Notes: generated from the letters alone by a model not told the origin. 50,248 bases of DNA from Halobacteriales archaeon QS_1_69_70 (GCA_003021005.1 PXRI01000021.1:45026-95273), one strand, 5' to 3'. Counted from the first letter of the stretch, positions 42,001 through 49,463 are shown. Numbers and translations: made by a program.

Positions 42001-42270
42001 GGCGTCGGAGAAGTCCAGCTCGACCCCGGCGACACCGGATGGGTTGTCGCTACCGGGGTCGTTGGTGTTCTGGTAGCCCGTACTGAGGTTGTACGTCGTC
42101 TGTGCGTTTGCCGAGTTGTCTCCGATGTTGTCGACGCTCGTATCTTCGAGGTCGCCATCGGATACTGCGGCAGCGCTCCCTGCGAACGCTACGGTGCCTG
42201 CGAAGACCCACAGGACCATAAGCGCGGCAAGGAACACCGCTCGCAGCGTATTGTTGTTGTCGTCTGTCAT
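39019..42270 (-). CDS. csg: S-layer glycoprotein with PGF-CTERM sorting tail
   Basis: 1083 residues, very acidic, with many Asn-x-Ser/Thr sites (for example NLST, NVTV, NYSE). N-terminal signal peptide (about 1-37; VFLAALMVLWVFAGTVAFAGSAAA) with mature start at SDGDLED. The long extracellular body consists of repeated beta-rich segments. A Thr/Pro linker ([17 protein letters not shown]) leads to the tail PGFGAALALIALIGAALLAARRR, the PGF-CTERM signal recognised by archaeosortase A, which would replace the last helix by a lipid anchor. Two archaeosortase genes follow on the same strand. Start ATG 42270 with a TATA box about 125 bases upstream, so a long leader is likely. Main cell-wall protein of haloarchaea. 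Confidence 0.93.
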   Translation of the reverse strand: MTDDNNNTLRAVFLAALMVLWVFAGTVAFAGSAAAVSDGDLEDTSVDNIGDNSANAQTTYNLSTGYQNTNDPGSDNPSGVAGVELDFSDAGRFGGDVDNFTSGENVTVIINDSNAGQYNESTRRTVPLQDNYSEDDTIVLDFQEKENVSDDATMYINFTDPVIRNPDVGDTYEVQWRSYTDVGTSGEFVAQNASYRISGEPADDDDERQTDRKFSGGRTVWKGQILDFQANPGACNSDRDSYQLRYFEEEGDQQGTLIREISLNSSNGAQIPTENVADNEKVVITAIDQNSGDRRVVDVGNEEDGFNGEQTTQNGVGGPENQRCYSDNFTDADNDWVEVVPQTLNASFDEDTVRKDETATMSVSSNRNGYDLYVTAENFSQSELNRIVEGSTTNNVNEDRAPSSDAIRVNGLNSSANINFDFAGESTGNYSFTVSPTDTTPTDTAGIEVIEAQTGVGNFDSQTGAFSVNRGDLQSEEGSSEATISIQNANEIDTLVLVIGDASRNNYETRVVAQPDDDGRIDIRMNTFLAGNVDDGNESEAYEAINGDIVSVDRRTTKLTGVLDEGQYDLVLEDTDGGTLDRGVLNIQESSYESLTQMRHPDAPLNTLDQKSELSSNDDLSETGMVTLADRNRSDQRDVLVHKVNITGVYGAFDALANTDLDSADGNQILDDAQSEDPGVGQANDAILDVTLEQINFKQNREPKVEDYRNPNQSTQFNFVIDEDNETVYLVTDVRDLEVTRETGVGNEDVQIEPGNDFEVEFDVGPGFNSTFRGGIDTYVPEGNQTTQLDVEDREAEFDEQGADRVRVNNRDNQTISGQTNVAPGTDVTIQVSSTTRVRRANDTETGDVTPIFARDTVDVQEDGNFSSDVFDFSETEVGRNFSVSSPGTGFEDDAQKPGIVVEGTPASVTLSDITVPPEEDELSTVTVDTAYLPQGGFVTIHDSTLNDGATIDSVRGTSEYLEADTNHTDVEVTLDDPYTEDGTAIAMPHKDENDNETYDFVTSNGTADAPYTAGDEDVIVTASASVTFETPTPTPGPSPTPTASPTPTDSPTPTDDQPGFGAALALIALIGAALLAARRRDF

Positions 42271-42394
42271 GGTTGTTGACTGCTATCGGTCGGCGACGGT
42301 ACCTCGTACGCGATCGGGCATCCGAGTCCGCCCGGGGCCGGTACGCCGTACTGTCACCATGGGTAGGGGTACATTCGCACCAACTATCGCTCAC

Positions 42395-42400
42395 TATAAA
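42395..42400 (-). promoter_or_regulatory. TATA box of the S-layer gene
   Basis: TTTATA on the minus strand, in an AT-rich patch. It would start transcription near 42370, giving a leader of roughly 100 bases before the ATG at 42270, unlike the leaderless layout of most genes here. Haloarchaeal S-layer genes are known for long leaders. Confidence 0.55.
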
Positions 42401-42420
42401 TGCTTTGTGGGGTGAACGCG

Positions 42421-42663
42421 GCGTGGGAACCCGTGACGGTCCCGAAAACGGGCGGTAGACGGCTTTTGGTACGTCGTGGCACAGCCGTCTGACGACCGGC
42501 GGACACGCATAAAGGCCGGCGGCGTCCGAGGGGCTTCTTTCCGTCGATGTTCGACGGGCATCGCCTGTTCATTATCCCTTTCCGCCCGCGCATCCGTGCG
42601 CGCGTCAACGAACAGTTCATCGCCACCACCGCGGGTCCGGCACTTCCGGGTCGATGCCACCGG
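42421..42663. other. Gap without a recognisable gene
   Basis: 243 bases between the divergent-looking S-layer promoter and the end of the VOC gene. A plus-strand frame starting at ATG 42547 (MFDGHRLFIIPFRPRIRAR) is open only because it runs through antisense of GC-rich genes; no family match is evident. A GCATAAAGG word near 42507 could be a promoter. Confidence 0.35.
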
Positions 42664-43419
42664 TCAGTCCCGGGTGACGACCTCGATCTCGTGGCCATCG
42701 GGGTCCGTCGTGAAGGCGTACCGGTCGTCACAGGAGGCCGGGTCGCGGTAGTCCGCGGCCTCCCGCTCCATCAGCGTGTCCCAGGCCCCCTTGAGGTCCG
42801 AACACCGGACGGCCAGGTGGCCCCACGCGTCGCCCATCTCGTAGGACCGGCCGTCGTAGTTGTAGGTCAGCTCGACGGCCATCGCCTCCTCGGCGGCACC
42901 GCGCGGCTCGACGAAGTAGTTCGCGAAGCTGTCGGCCTCCCACCGGCCGGCGGGCTCATAGTCGAACTTCCGGGTCCAGTAGCCCAGCGCCGCGTCGGCG
43001 TCCTCGACGCGGATCATCGTGTGGTCCAGCGACCACCGCGCGCCGTAGTCGCGTTCGACGATCTCTATCTCGTGGCCGTCGGGGTCCGTCACGAAGGCGT
43101 ACCCCGGATTCTCCGCGGGCGGGCGGTAGTCCTCGACGCCGCCGTCCATCAATTCCTCGTAGGCGCCCTCGACGTCCTCGACGCGGACCGCGATGTGGCC
43201 CCAGGCGTCGCCCATGGTGTAAGACCGGCCGTCGTGGTTGTACGTCAGCTCGAGCTGCGCGCCGTCCTCGTGGCCGTCCGCGGGACCCAGGAAGACGTTC
43301 GTGAACGTGGTGGCCTCCCAGCGGCCCCGCTCCTCGTAGTCGAAGTGGGTGGCGTACCAGTCCATGGACTCCTCGAGGTCCTCGACGCGCATCATGGTGT
43401 GGTCGAGCGTCGCGTCCAT
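42664..43419 (-). CDS. Two-domain VOC (glyoxalase-fold) metalloenzyme
   Basis: 251 residues from ATG 43419 (MDATLDHTMMRVEDLEES). Two tandem glyoxalase-like halves of about 125 residues with the same pattern: LDHTM-x-RVED, FDYE-x-x-GRWEA, ELTYN-x-DGRSY-x-MGDAWGH, and TDPDGHEIE at the end of each. His in LDHT, Glu in LELTYN and His in WGH are the usual metal ligands of glyoxalase I. The likely role is removal of methylglyoxal, with gamma-glutamylcysteine or another thiol instead of glutathione in haloarchaea; a ring-cleavage dioxygenase is less likely. Confidence 0.78.
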   Translation of the reverse strand: MDATLDHTMMRVEDLEESMDWYATHFDYEERGRWEATTFTNVFLGPADGHEDGAQLELTYNHDGRSYTMGDAWGHIAVRVEDVEGAYEELMDGGVEDYRPPAENPGYAFVTDPDGHEIEIVERDYGARWSLDHTMIRVEDADAALGYWTRKFDYEPAGRWEADSFANYFVEPRGAAEEAMAVELTYNYDGRSYEMGDAWGHLAVRCSDLKGAWDTLMEREAADYRDPASCDDRYAFTTDPDGHEIEVVTRD

Positions 43420-43515
43420 GCCCGGATGGTGGAACGCCGGATACGAAAAGGCTGGCAACGGGGTACCGGGACGGGGCGGAGACAATCTTATCCGGGTTCC
43501 AGTCGACGCGGTGAT

Positions 43516-44682
43516 ATGGCCCTCCGGAGACGGACGCTATTGACGACCGCCGCGACCGTGCCGCTCGCGGCCACCGCCGGGTGTACCGACGGGTTCGGGT
43601 TCGGGACGGACGCCCGGGACCCGCCGGCGTACGCCCGTTGGGTCCCGGCCACCGGCCCGGAGAACGACGGGACGTACTACACGTACGTGGACTGGGCCGG
43701 CATCGACGACGTAGAGAGCCTCGAGGCGGACCTGCCGACCGACGACTCGCCCTTCGAGAGGGCGCCCGGGGAGGTCATAGAAGAGGGCGTCGACGCGCTG
43801 ATAGCCGTCCCGGCGCTGGGCGTCTTCCTGACGGCGTTCGGCTTCGGGGTCGGGGTCAGTGTCTACGACATCGAACCCCTCTGGGAATTCCTCGACGAGT
43901 ACGCGGGGTCCGTCGGCGCGGGGCCCGACCGTGTGCCAACCGAGACGCCAGAGGACGGGGAGCCGGACGTAGGCAGCCTCGAGGCGACGCTCCTGACGGG
44001 GCGCGCCATCGTCCTCGAGGGCAGTTTCGACGTCGAAGGGGTCGAGGCGGCCGCGATCGACGCGGAGTTCGAACGGGCCGGCACCCACCGGGACGCCCGG
44101 ATGTACGAGGGCGAGGGAGGGATGCTCCTCCCGCAGCGCCTCTCGTTCGCCGCCCGCGAGGAAGCGCTCGTGTTCGGCCTCACGCCCTCCGGAGACACCT
44201 CGTCCGAGGGGACGCCGGCCGACGGGACGCCGGCCGACGGGACGGCCCCCGACGACGACAGCGTTCGGTCCCGGGTCGAGCACATCCTCGACGTGGAGGC
44301 GGGCGAACGCGAGCGCCTGGCCGACCGCAACGGCGACGCCGGGTGGGCGCTCGGAAGGGCCGGCCACGGTCACGTCGTCTTCGGAGCGTGGGGTGATTTC
44401 GACCCCGACGAGGTGTACGACGACCCGTTGGGCGGGCGGGACGTCGACGGGGCGACGCCGGAACCGCTCCCCGACTCGGACGGCGAGGTGTACTCCCTGG
44501 CGCTCGGGGAGTCGGAGCTCTCCGGGGACATGGCGGCCGCGTACCCGGCAGACGAGACCCCCGACCGCGAGACCGTCGAGTCCAGCATCGCCAACACCGC
44601 CGACGAGCAGTCGGTCGACGTCGACGACCGGCGGATCGCCGTCACCGGCATCTGGGAACTCGGAACCGACCAGCAGGGCTAG
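43516..44682 (+). CDS. TAT lipoprotein of unknown function, paralogue 1
   Basis: 388 residues from ATG 43516. Twin-arginine signal ALRRRTLLTTAATVPLAA followed by lipobox TAGC with Cys23. The mature part starts DARDPPAYARWVPATGPENDG. The C-terminal part has YSLALGESELSGDMAAAYPAD and NTADEQSVDVDDRRIAVTGIW. The same blocks occur in the gene at 45244-46296, so the two are paralogues. No enzymatic motif is seen. A Thr/Gly/Asp linker with a small tandem repeat (GTPADGTPADGT) lies near the middle. Exported, cell-surface anchored. Confidence 0.72.
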   Translation: MALRRRTLLTTAATVPLAATAGCTDGFGFGTDARDPPAYARWVPATGPENDGTYYTYVDWAGIDDVESLEADLPTDDSPFERAPGEVIEEGVDALIAVPALGVFLTAFGFGVGVSVYDIEPLWEFLDEYAGSVGAGPDRVPTETPEDGEPDVGSLEATLLTGRAIVLEGSFDVEGVEAAAIDAEFERAGTHRDARMYEGEGGMLLPQRLSFAAREEALVFGLTPSGDTSSEGTPADGTPADGTAPDDDSVRSRVEHILDVEAGERERLADRNGDAGWALGRAGHGHVVFGAWGDFDPDEVYDDPLGGRDVDGATPEPLPDSDGEVYSLALGESELSGDMAAAYPADETPDRETVESSIANTADEQSVDVDDRRIAVTGIWELGTDQQG

Positions 44683-45137
44683 ACGGGCCGGAGGCCCCGC
44701 TCTTGCACCAGCGGCCAGTAGAACCACCAGGCGACGGCCACCGACGCCAGCGCCCCGACCGGGAGCACCGTCGCAGGACTCGCCCCGTAGACCCGATAGA
44801 GCCCGTAGGCGACGTGGCCGTGCGAGAGGCCGGCACAGACGAGCAGGCCGCCGGTCAGCCGCGGGTCCTCGACCGACAGGAGGCCACCGACGGCGCTGGC
44901 GAGCGCGCCAACGTACAGGTCCACGCCGGCGGGCCACGCCTGCAACCGCCCGGGGAGCCCGCCTGTATAAACGAACAGGTAGTCGTAGAGGTTCACCAGC
45001 GTCGGCGGGTTCGTGTTCACGAGGCCGAACCCGAAGACGAAACTCGCCTCCCCGTCGAGGAGAACCACCGTCCAGGGCAGGAGTCCGAGACACGCGACCG
45101 CGGCGAGTCGCCGTCTCGGGGACGACCCGTCGTCCAT
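44679..45137 (-). CDS. TIGR04206-like membrane protein
   Basis: 152 residues from ATG 45137 (MDDGSSPRRRLAAVACLG). Four to five hydrophobic segments and the sequences FGFGLVNTNPPTLVNLYDYLFVYTGGLPG and WWFYWPLVQERGLRPV resemble the haloarchaeal family TIGR04206, of unknown function. It lies between the two paralogous lipoprotein genes, convergent with the first (4-base overlap) and divergent from the second. The frame extends to 45182, but the internal ATG gives a cleaner start. Confidence 0.65.
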   Translation of the reverse strand: MDDGSSPRRRLAAVACLGLLPWTVVLLDGEASFVFGFGLVNTNPPTLVNLYDYLFVYTGGLPGRLQAWPAGVDLYVGALASAVGGLLSVEDPRLTGGLLVCAGLSHGHVAYGLYRVYGASPATVLPVGALASVAVAWWFYWPLVQERGLRPV

Positions 45138-45243
45138 CCGGCGGTCGCTACGTGGCGCCGGCACTTCCGAACTGCGGTTCACCGCGGCGGACGCCGACGA
45201 GTCCCCGCGGAAAGCTTATCAGCGGCGTCGGTGACCGGGACGT

Positions 45244-46296
45244 ATGCGCACCAGACGCCAGTTCGTCGCGACCGTCGCGGCCCTTCCGGTCGTCGGTGCC
45301 GCCGGCTGTCCCGACGGAAGCCCCGGCGAGAGGGCGGACGAGTCTCCGCGACCGTACGCGCGGTGGCTTCCCGCCTCGCACCCGGACGACTCGGCGGATG
45401 CGGTCACGTACGTCCACGAAGACTGGTCCGACGGTCCGCTCGGGGGACCCCCCGAGCTGTTCGCCGCCTGGGAGGCCCGCGGCTACGAGCCGTCGAACCC
45501 GGAGAGCTACGACGGCGATCGCATGATCGCGGTCCCGTTTGGCGGGTTCTTCAGGGTGCTGTTCGGCATCACGGACCGGTACGGCGCCTACCCCTTCTAC
45601 CTGGACCTGCGGTCCGGGCCCGACGACGCCACCGAGGTCGGCGAGACCGCTTCCGTCCTCCGGGTGGCCGCCGCCACCGTCTACCGCGGGAGCTATAACC
45701 TCGAGGAGCTAGCCGGACGAGCCGACAACTTCGAGGAGGTCGACACCCGCGGGGCGTTCACCCTCTACGAACGGCCCGCCGAGGCCGACGACGACCGCGA
45801 CACGCCGACCCCCGGACCCGACGAGCCGGATGTGGGGGCGCTGGCGTTCGCCGCGAGCGAGAGCGCCGTCGTGGTGCCCGAGGTGACCGTCGAGGACCCG
45901 CTGGACCGCGTCGAGACACTGCTCGACGTCCGGCAGGGCGAGGCCGAGCGGATCTGGGAGGCCGACATGGACGCGGGGTGGGCGCTCTCGACTGTCGGCG
46001 GGACCATCTCGGTCGGTGCATGGACCGACCGCAGTGGCGACGCCGGCGAGCGGCCCTACCAGGTCCTGGAGACGGTCCGCGACATCGGCCCGACCACGGC
46101 CGAAATCTACGCGGTCGATGACGACGGCTCGGAAGTGACGAGTCGGCTCGCTGCCACCTACCCGGAAGGCGAGCGACCCCCGAGAGACGAGATAGAGCCG
46201 GCGACCGGCCACACTGCGGACGAACGCGACGTCGAAACGACGGAGCGCCGTCTCGAGGTGACGGCGACCTGGCAGGCGGAGACCGACGGCGCGTAA
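45244..46296 (+). CDS. TAT lipoprotein of unknown function, paralogue 2
   Basis: 350 residues. Signal MRTRRQFVATVAALPVVG with lipobox GAAGC (Cys22). The mature part starts PRPYARWLPASHPDDSADA and ends TAEIYAVDDDGSEVTSRLAATYPEG, GHTADERDVETTERRLEV, matching the gene at 43516-44682 in order. Between them lies a TIGR04206-like gene on the other strand. Likely exported and lipid-anchored; function unknown. Confidence 0.72.
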   Translation: MRTRRQFVATVAALPVVGAAGCPDGSPGERADESPRPYARWLPASHPDDSADAVTYVHEDWSDGPLGGPPELFAAWEARGYEPSNPESYDGDRMIAVPFGGFFRVLFGITDRYGAYPFYLDLRSGPDDATEVGETASVLRVAAATVYRGSYNLEELAGRADNFEEVDTRGAFTLYERPAEADDDRDTPTPGPDEPDVGALAFAASESAVVVPEVTVEDPLDRVETLLDVRQGEAERIWEADMDAGWALSTVGGTISVGAWTDRSGDAGERPYQVLETVRDIGPTTAEIYAVDDDGSEVTSRLAATYPEGERPPRDEIEPATGHTADERDVETTERRLEVTATWQAETDGA

Positions 46297-46317
46297 CCGT
46301 GACGGAAGCGGACCTCC

Positions 46318-47433
46318 CTACTTCCGTGCGACGATCCGCAGGACGTCCTCGTCTTCGAGTTCGTGGTCGCGGCCCACCTGCTGGTCGTCGTGTTTCGCCG
46401 ACGGCCCGGTCACGCGGGCGAACCGGAACCGCTCGTCGAAGCTCCCCCCGAGCGTCGCGAGGGCGTCCTCCACGGTGTTGTCCGTCTCGGTGAGGATGAG
46501 CGGCTCCTCGCGGTCGACGCCGCGGCCCGGCTTGTCCATGTAGATCCGGATGAGCCCGAGGTCGTTCCAGATGGTCTCCCGCAGCGAGTCGAGGCCGCGT
46601 TCCTCCTCGGCACTGATGAAGACGGCGTCATCCGGGTCGAGGCCGTGCTCGCGGAGGTCGGCCTCCACCGTGTCCACGTAGTCCGGCTCGATGAGGTCGA
46701 CCTTGTTCACCGCGACGGCCGACGGGAGGTACACGCGGTTGTCCTGCAGCGCGTCGACGAGCTGGTCGATGGTGAGGTCCTCCCGGATGGTGACGTCGGC
46801 GTTGACGTAGTCGTACTGCCGGAGGACCTCCATGATCGTCTCGTCGTCGAGGCCCACCCGGTCGGAGGTGGTGAGGTTGATGCCGCCTTTGTGCGTCTCG
46901 CGGACGGTGACCCGGACCGGCTCGGCGTCCAGCCGGACCTTGTTCTCGTAGAGTTCCTCGGAGAGCCGCTCGTACTGGTCGATCTCGAACGGCGACAGGA
47001 GGAACAGCACGAGGTCGGCGGTGCGGACGACCGAGAGCACGGCCTGGCCGCCGCCGCGGTCCTCGGCGGCGCCCTCGATGAGCCCCGGCACGTCCAACAG
47101 TTGGATGTTCCCACCGTTGTACTCCAGCATGCCGGGGTTTACGTCCAGCGTCGTGAACTCGTAGGAGCCGACCTCGCTGTCGGCGTTGGTGAGCGCGTTC
47201 AACAGCGTCGACTTCCCGACCGAGGGGAAGCCGACCAGCGCCACCGTGGCGTCGCCGTGCTTCTGGACGGCGTAGCCGCCCCCGCCGCTGCCGGCCGACT
47301 GGCGGCGCTCGAGTTCCTCCTTCTTCTCGGAGAGCTTCGCCTTCAGCCGACCGATGTGCTGTTCGGTCGACTTGTTGTAGGGGGTCTCGGCGATCTCCGC
47401 TTCGATCGCCTCGATCTCCTCTTCGAGCCCCAT
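46318..47433 (-). CDS. DRG/Obg-family GTP-binding protein
   Basis: 371 residues from ATG 47433 (MGLEEEIEAIEAEIAETPYNK). A helical N-terminus is followed by the G domain: G1 GFPSVGKST, switch EFTTLDVNPG, G3 DVPGLIEGA, G4 NKVD, G5 SAEEE. The last 65 residues form a TGS domain (IRIYMDKPG ... VTGPSAKHDDQQVG). This is the archaeal DRG protein, ribosome-associated in eukaryotic relatives and thought to act in translation. The next gene upstream is ribosomal L11, divergent, fitting a translation cluster. Confidence 0.9.
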   Translation of the reverse strand: MGLEEEIEAIEAEIAETPYNKSTEQHIGRLKAKLSEKKEELERRQSAGSGGGGYAVQKHGDATVALVGFPSVGKSTLLNALTNADSEVGSYEFTTLDVNPGMLEYNGGNIQLLDVPGLIEGAAEDRGGGQAVLSVVRTADLVLFLLSPFEIDQYERLSEELYENKVRLDAEPVRVTVRETHKGGINLTTSDRVGLDDETIMEVLRQYDYVNADVTIREDLTIDQLVDALQDNRVYLPSAVAVNKVDLIEPDYVDTVEADLREHGLDPDDAVFISAEEERGLDSLRETIWNDLGLIRIYMDKPGRGVDREEPLILTETDNTVEDALATLGGSFDERFRFARVTGPSAKHDDQQVGRDHELEDEDVLRIVARK

Positions 47434-47538
47434 TGGCCGAGTGGTGTCACCGACGGCGAAAAAGCCGTTCGGTTGGCCGGACACACGATCGGACACTCGC
47501 CGGCCGTCGGTTTCGCTCCGGAACGATCGGTCTTTGAG

Positions 47539-47593
47539 GGCCGATCACCGGTTATGTCCGTTACGGGGCAGGTCGCAAACGGCCGATCACCGG
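47539..47593. repeat. 13-bp direct repeat upstream of rpl11
   Basis: GGCCGATCACCGG occurs at 47539-47551 and 47581-47593, 42 bases apart, in the divergent region between the DRG GTPase and L11. Partly similar sequence (CGGTGACGGG) follows. It could be an operator or a chance repeat. Confidence 0.4.
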
Positions 47594-47647
47594 CTCCTCC
47601 GGTGACGGGACCGTCGAGTGGCCGGCTCCCTCGCCCGAATCGACAAC

Positions 47648-47656
47648 CCTTAAAGC
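47648..47656 (+). promoter_or_regulatory. TATA box of rpl11
   Basis: CCTTAAAGC centred 26-28 bases upstream of ATG 47678, leaderless spacing. Confidence 0.5.
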
Positions 47657-47677
47657 CGCGACGACGGGTTTCCCGAC

Positions 47678-48086
47678 ATGGCTGGAACCATCCAGGCGCT
47701 CGTCCCCGGCGGCGAGGCCGACCCTGGCCCCCGGCACCGAGGTCCCCGTGACCGTCGACTACGAGGACGACGGCTCCTTCGAGATCGAGGTCGGCGTACC
47801 ACCGACCGCCGCGCTCGTCAAGGACGAACTGGACTTCGAGACCGGCTCCGGCGCGCCGGACGACGAGTTCGTCGGCGACATGTCCGCTGAACAGCTGAAG
47901 ACGGTCGCCGAGCAGAAACTCCCGGATCTTCTGGCGTACGACGTCCGCAACGCCGCCAAGGAGGTCGCGGGCACCTGCGTCTCGCTGGGCGTCACCATCG
48001 AGGGCGAGGACGCCCGCACGTTCAACCAGCGGCTGGCGGACGGCGAGTTCGAAGGGGTTTTCGCTGAGGCGGAGCCCGCGGCGTAG
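47678..48086 (+). pseudogene. rpl11: 50S ribosomal protein L11, frameshifted with N-terminal deletion
   Basis: From ATG 47678: MAGTIQALVPGGEADPGP, the standard archaeal L11 start. The sequence then breaks near 47730 and continues in another frame as TEVPVTVDYEDDGSFEIEV, PPTAALVKDELDFETGSG, the RNA-binding domain KLPDLLAYDVRNAAKEVAG and VTIEGEDARTFN to TAG 48086. About 27 residues (the PLGPxLGP..DVxxVVxxIN segment) are missing at the break. L11 binds the GTPase centre of 23S rRNA. A broken L11 in a living genome would be surprising, so a sequence or assembly fault is likely, though L11 loss is tolerated in some bacteria. Confidence 0.85.
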
Positions 48087-48289
48087 CCGAGTCGAAGGCT
48101 CGAAAACGAGCACTGTCTGTGAGACCAAACCGGCTTGTATCGGTTGTCTGTAGCGTCTCGATTGTTCGATCAGCAGGGGACCGGCCGCCGGCGTCGCTCG
48201 AGGTCCTGAGCACCGTTGTGGTTGACGGCACGGCGACTGTGGACCCGTCCGACCCAAGACATTTCACGCAGCTCCGTTGAGCTACGGGC

Positions 48290-49237
48290 ATGCGTCGCCG
48301 TTCACTCCTGGCGACCGCCGCTATGTCCCTTCCCCCATTGGTCGCTGGGTGCACCGGTCCCGGCGGTGAAAGCAACGCCGCGGAAATCGCCACAGCCCGG
48401 CTCAAAATGACCACGATCGCCGACGCGGACCTCCCACCGAAGGTCCTCCATACAGTCCGTCCCACGGAAGGCGACAACTCGAGAACCCGGCTGCTAGACC
48501 GGATCCTCGACGGCGGTGCTACAACCAAAGCGACCCGGCCGCCGTTCCCCGAGCAGCGTCATCTCGACTATCAGGACGGCGTCTACGAACTGTCGTTCGA
48601 GGTGATCGAGGAAACGCTGGCCACCAGGTACGCCGTGACGGTGGATATCGTCACGGGGACCGTCCGCGAGGCCGACGCGATCCAGTTCGCTGACCTCCCG
48701 CAGGTCGACAGGGAGAAGTTTGCTGGCAAGGGCCTGGCCGATGGCGACCCGGTGGGGGTCGGAACGACGTTCCTCTATACGGACCCAGAGCGCGAGCACT
48801 CCGTCCTCGTCCCCGAGTCGGAGTACTCGTATATCACCTGGGCGGATGGGACCGAAGCCGAGTGGGCCGTCGATGACGCCGACGAAACGACGCTGAACAC
48901 GTATCGCTATTCGGGCGAGCAGGTGGCGACGGCCGCCGCCTACGGCCGTCGGATGCGCGAGCGGTTCACGTTCGAACTCTCGGGACTGTCGGCGGCCGAG
49001 CGAGACATCCTCGAGACGGCGATCGCGAACGACTCGTACGTCGTCGGGTCTGACGAGCCGCTGTCCGATGGGTTCCGTGCGCTCGCCGACCGGTTTCGCG
49101 GACACGAACAGACCCACGGGCTCAATGAAGACGGTGAAGGCGACCTGAGCGGTCCGTATCTGGTTCGGTACGAAGGTGACGTGTACTGGACGTCGCTCGT
49201 CGTTCGAAGTGGCGTCCTCACGCCGACGGCGACGTGA
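48290..49237 (+). CDS. TAT lipoprotein of unknown function
   Basis: 315 residues. Signal MRRRSLLATAAMSLPPLV with lipobox VAGC (Cys21). The mature protein starts TGPGGESNAAEIATARLKM and has no recognised domain; LDYQDGVYELSFEV and SGPYLVRYEGDVYWTSLVV near the end look like a beta-sheet fold. It has no clear similarity to the paralogous lipoproteins at 43.5 and 45.2 kb. It lies, with the next gene, between L11 and L1, which are usually neighbours in haloarchaea. The surrounding spacers are AT-richer than average, a mild hint of transfer. Confidence 0.68.
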   Translation: MRRRSLLATAAMSLPPLVAGCTGPGGESNAAEIATARLKMTTIADADLPPKVLHTVRPTEGDNSRTRLLDRILDGGATTKATRPPFPEQRHLDYQDGVYELSFEVIEETLATRYAVTVDIVTGTVREADAIQFADLPQVDREKFAGKGLADGDPVGVGTTFLYTDPEREHSVLVPESEYSYITWADGTEAEWAVDDADETTLNTYRYSGEQVATAAAYGRRMRERFTFELSGLSAAERDILETAIANDSYVVGSDEPLSDGFRALADRFRGHEQTHGLNEDGEGDLSGPYLVRYEGDVYWTSLVVRSGVLTPTAT

Positions 49238-49274
49238 CGCGGCCTCTTCGGTGGGCTAATTCGCCGAACAGCCG

Positions 49275-49340
49275 ATTCAGCGGAGAGTCGCTGAATGAAA
49301 TCAATTCATACTACCGACTCCATCCCCCATATTCGGTAGT
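49275..49340. other. Two adjacent inverted repeats in an AT-richer spacer
   Basis: ATTCAGCG/CGCTGAAT with a 6-base loop (49275-49282, 49289-49296), then ACTACCGA/TCGGTAGT with a 15-base spacer (49310-49317, 49333-49340). They follow the lipoprotein stop by about 40 bases. The first could be a transcription-end hairpin, the second an operator or a second hairpin upstream of the DCC gene. Not related to the GC-rich hairpin family. Confidence 0.5.
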
Positions 49341-49463
49341 CCATTACGTTACGCCGGACAGCCCTCTCCAAGCGAGAGGAAGACGAAACGGCCGCGTAAC
49401 CAAATCGAATCCAAGGGCCCCACAAGCCCCATCCTCTTGTCGCTCCCGCTGGTAGCGTCGGGC

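Noticed and set aside
38479..42279. 1266-codon open frame on the plus strand opposite the S-layer gene
   Set aside because: It is the antisense shadow of a long GC-rich acidic gene; its Val/Asp/Leu-rich translation has no signal, domain or start context, while the minus-strand product has signal peptide and sorting tail.
42547..42663. Plus-strand frame starting MFDGHRLFIIPF
   Set aside because: Stays open only by running into antisense of the VOC gene; no stop or family pattern of its own.
47678..48086. Programmed frameshifting in L11
   Set aside because: A conserved block of about 27 residues is missing as well as the frame change, and no slippery site or stimulatory structure is evident; deletion or assembly fault explains it better.
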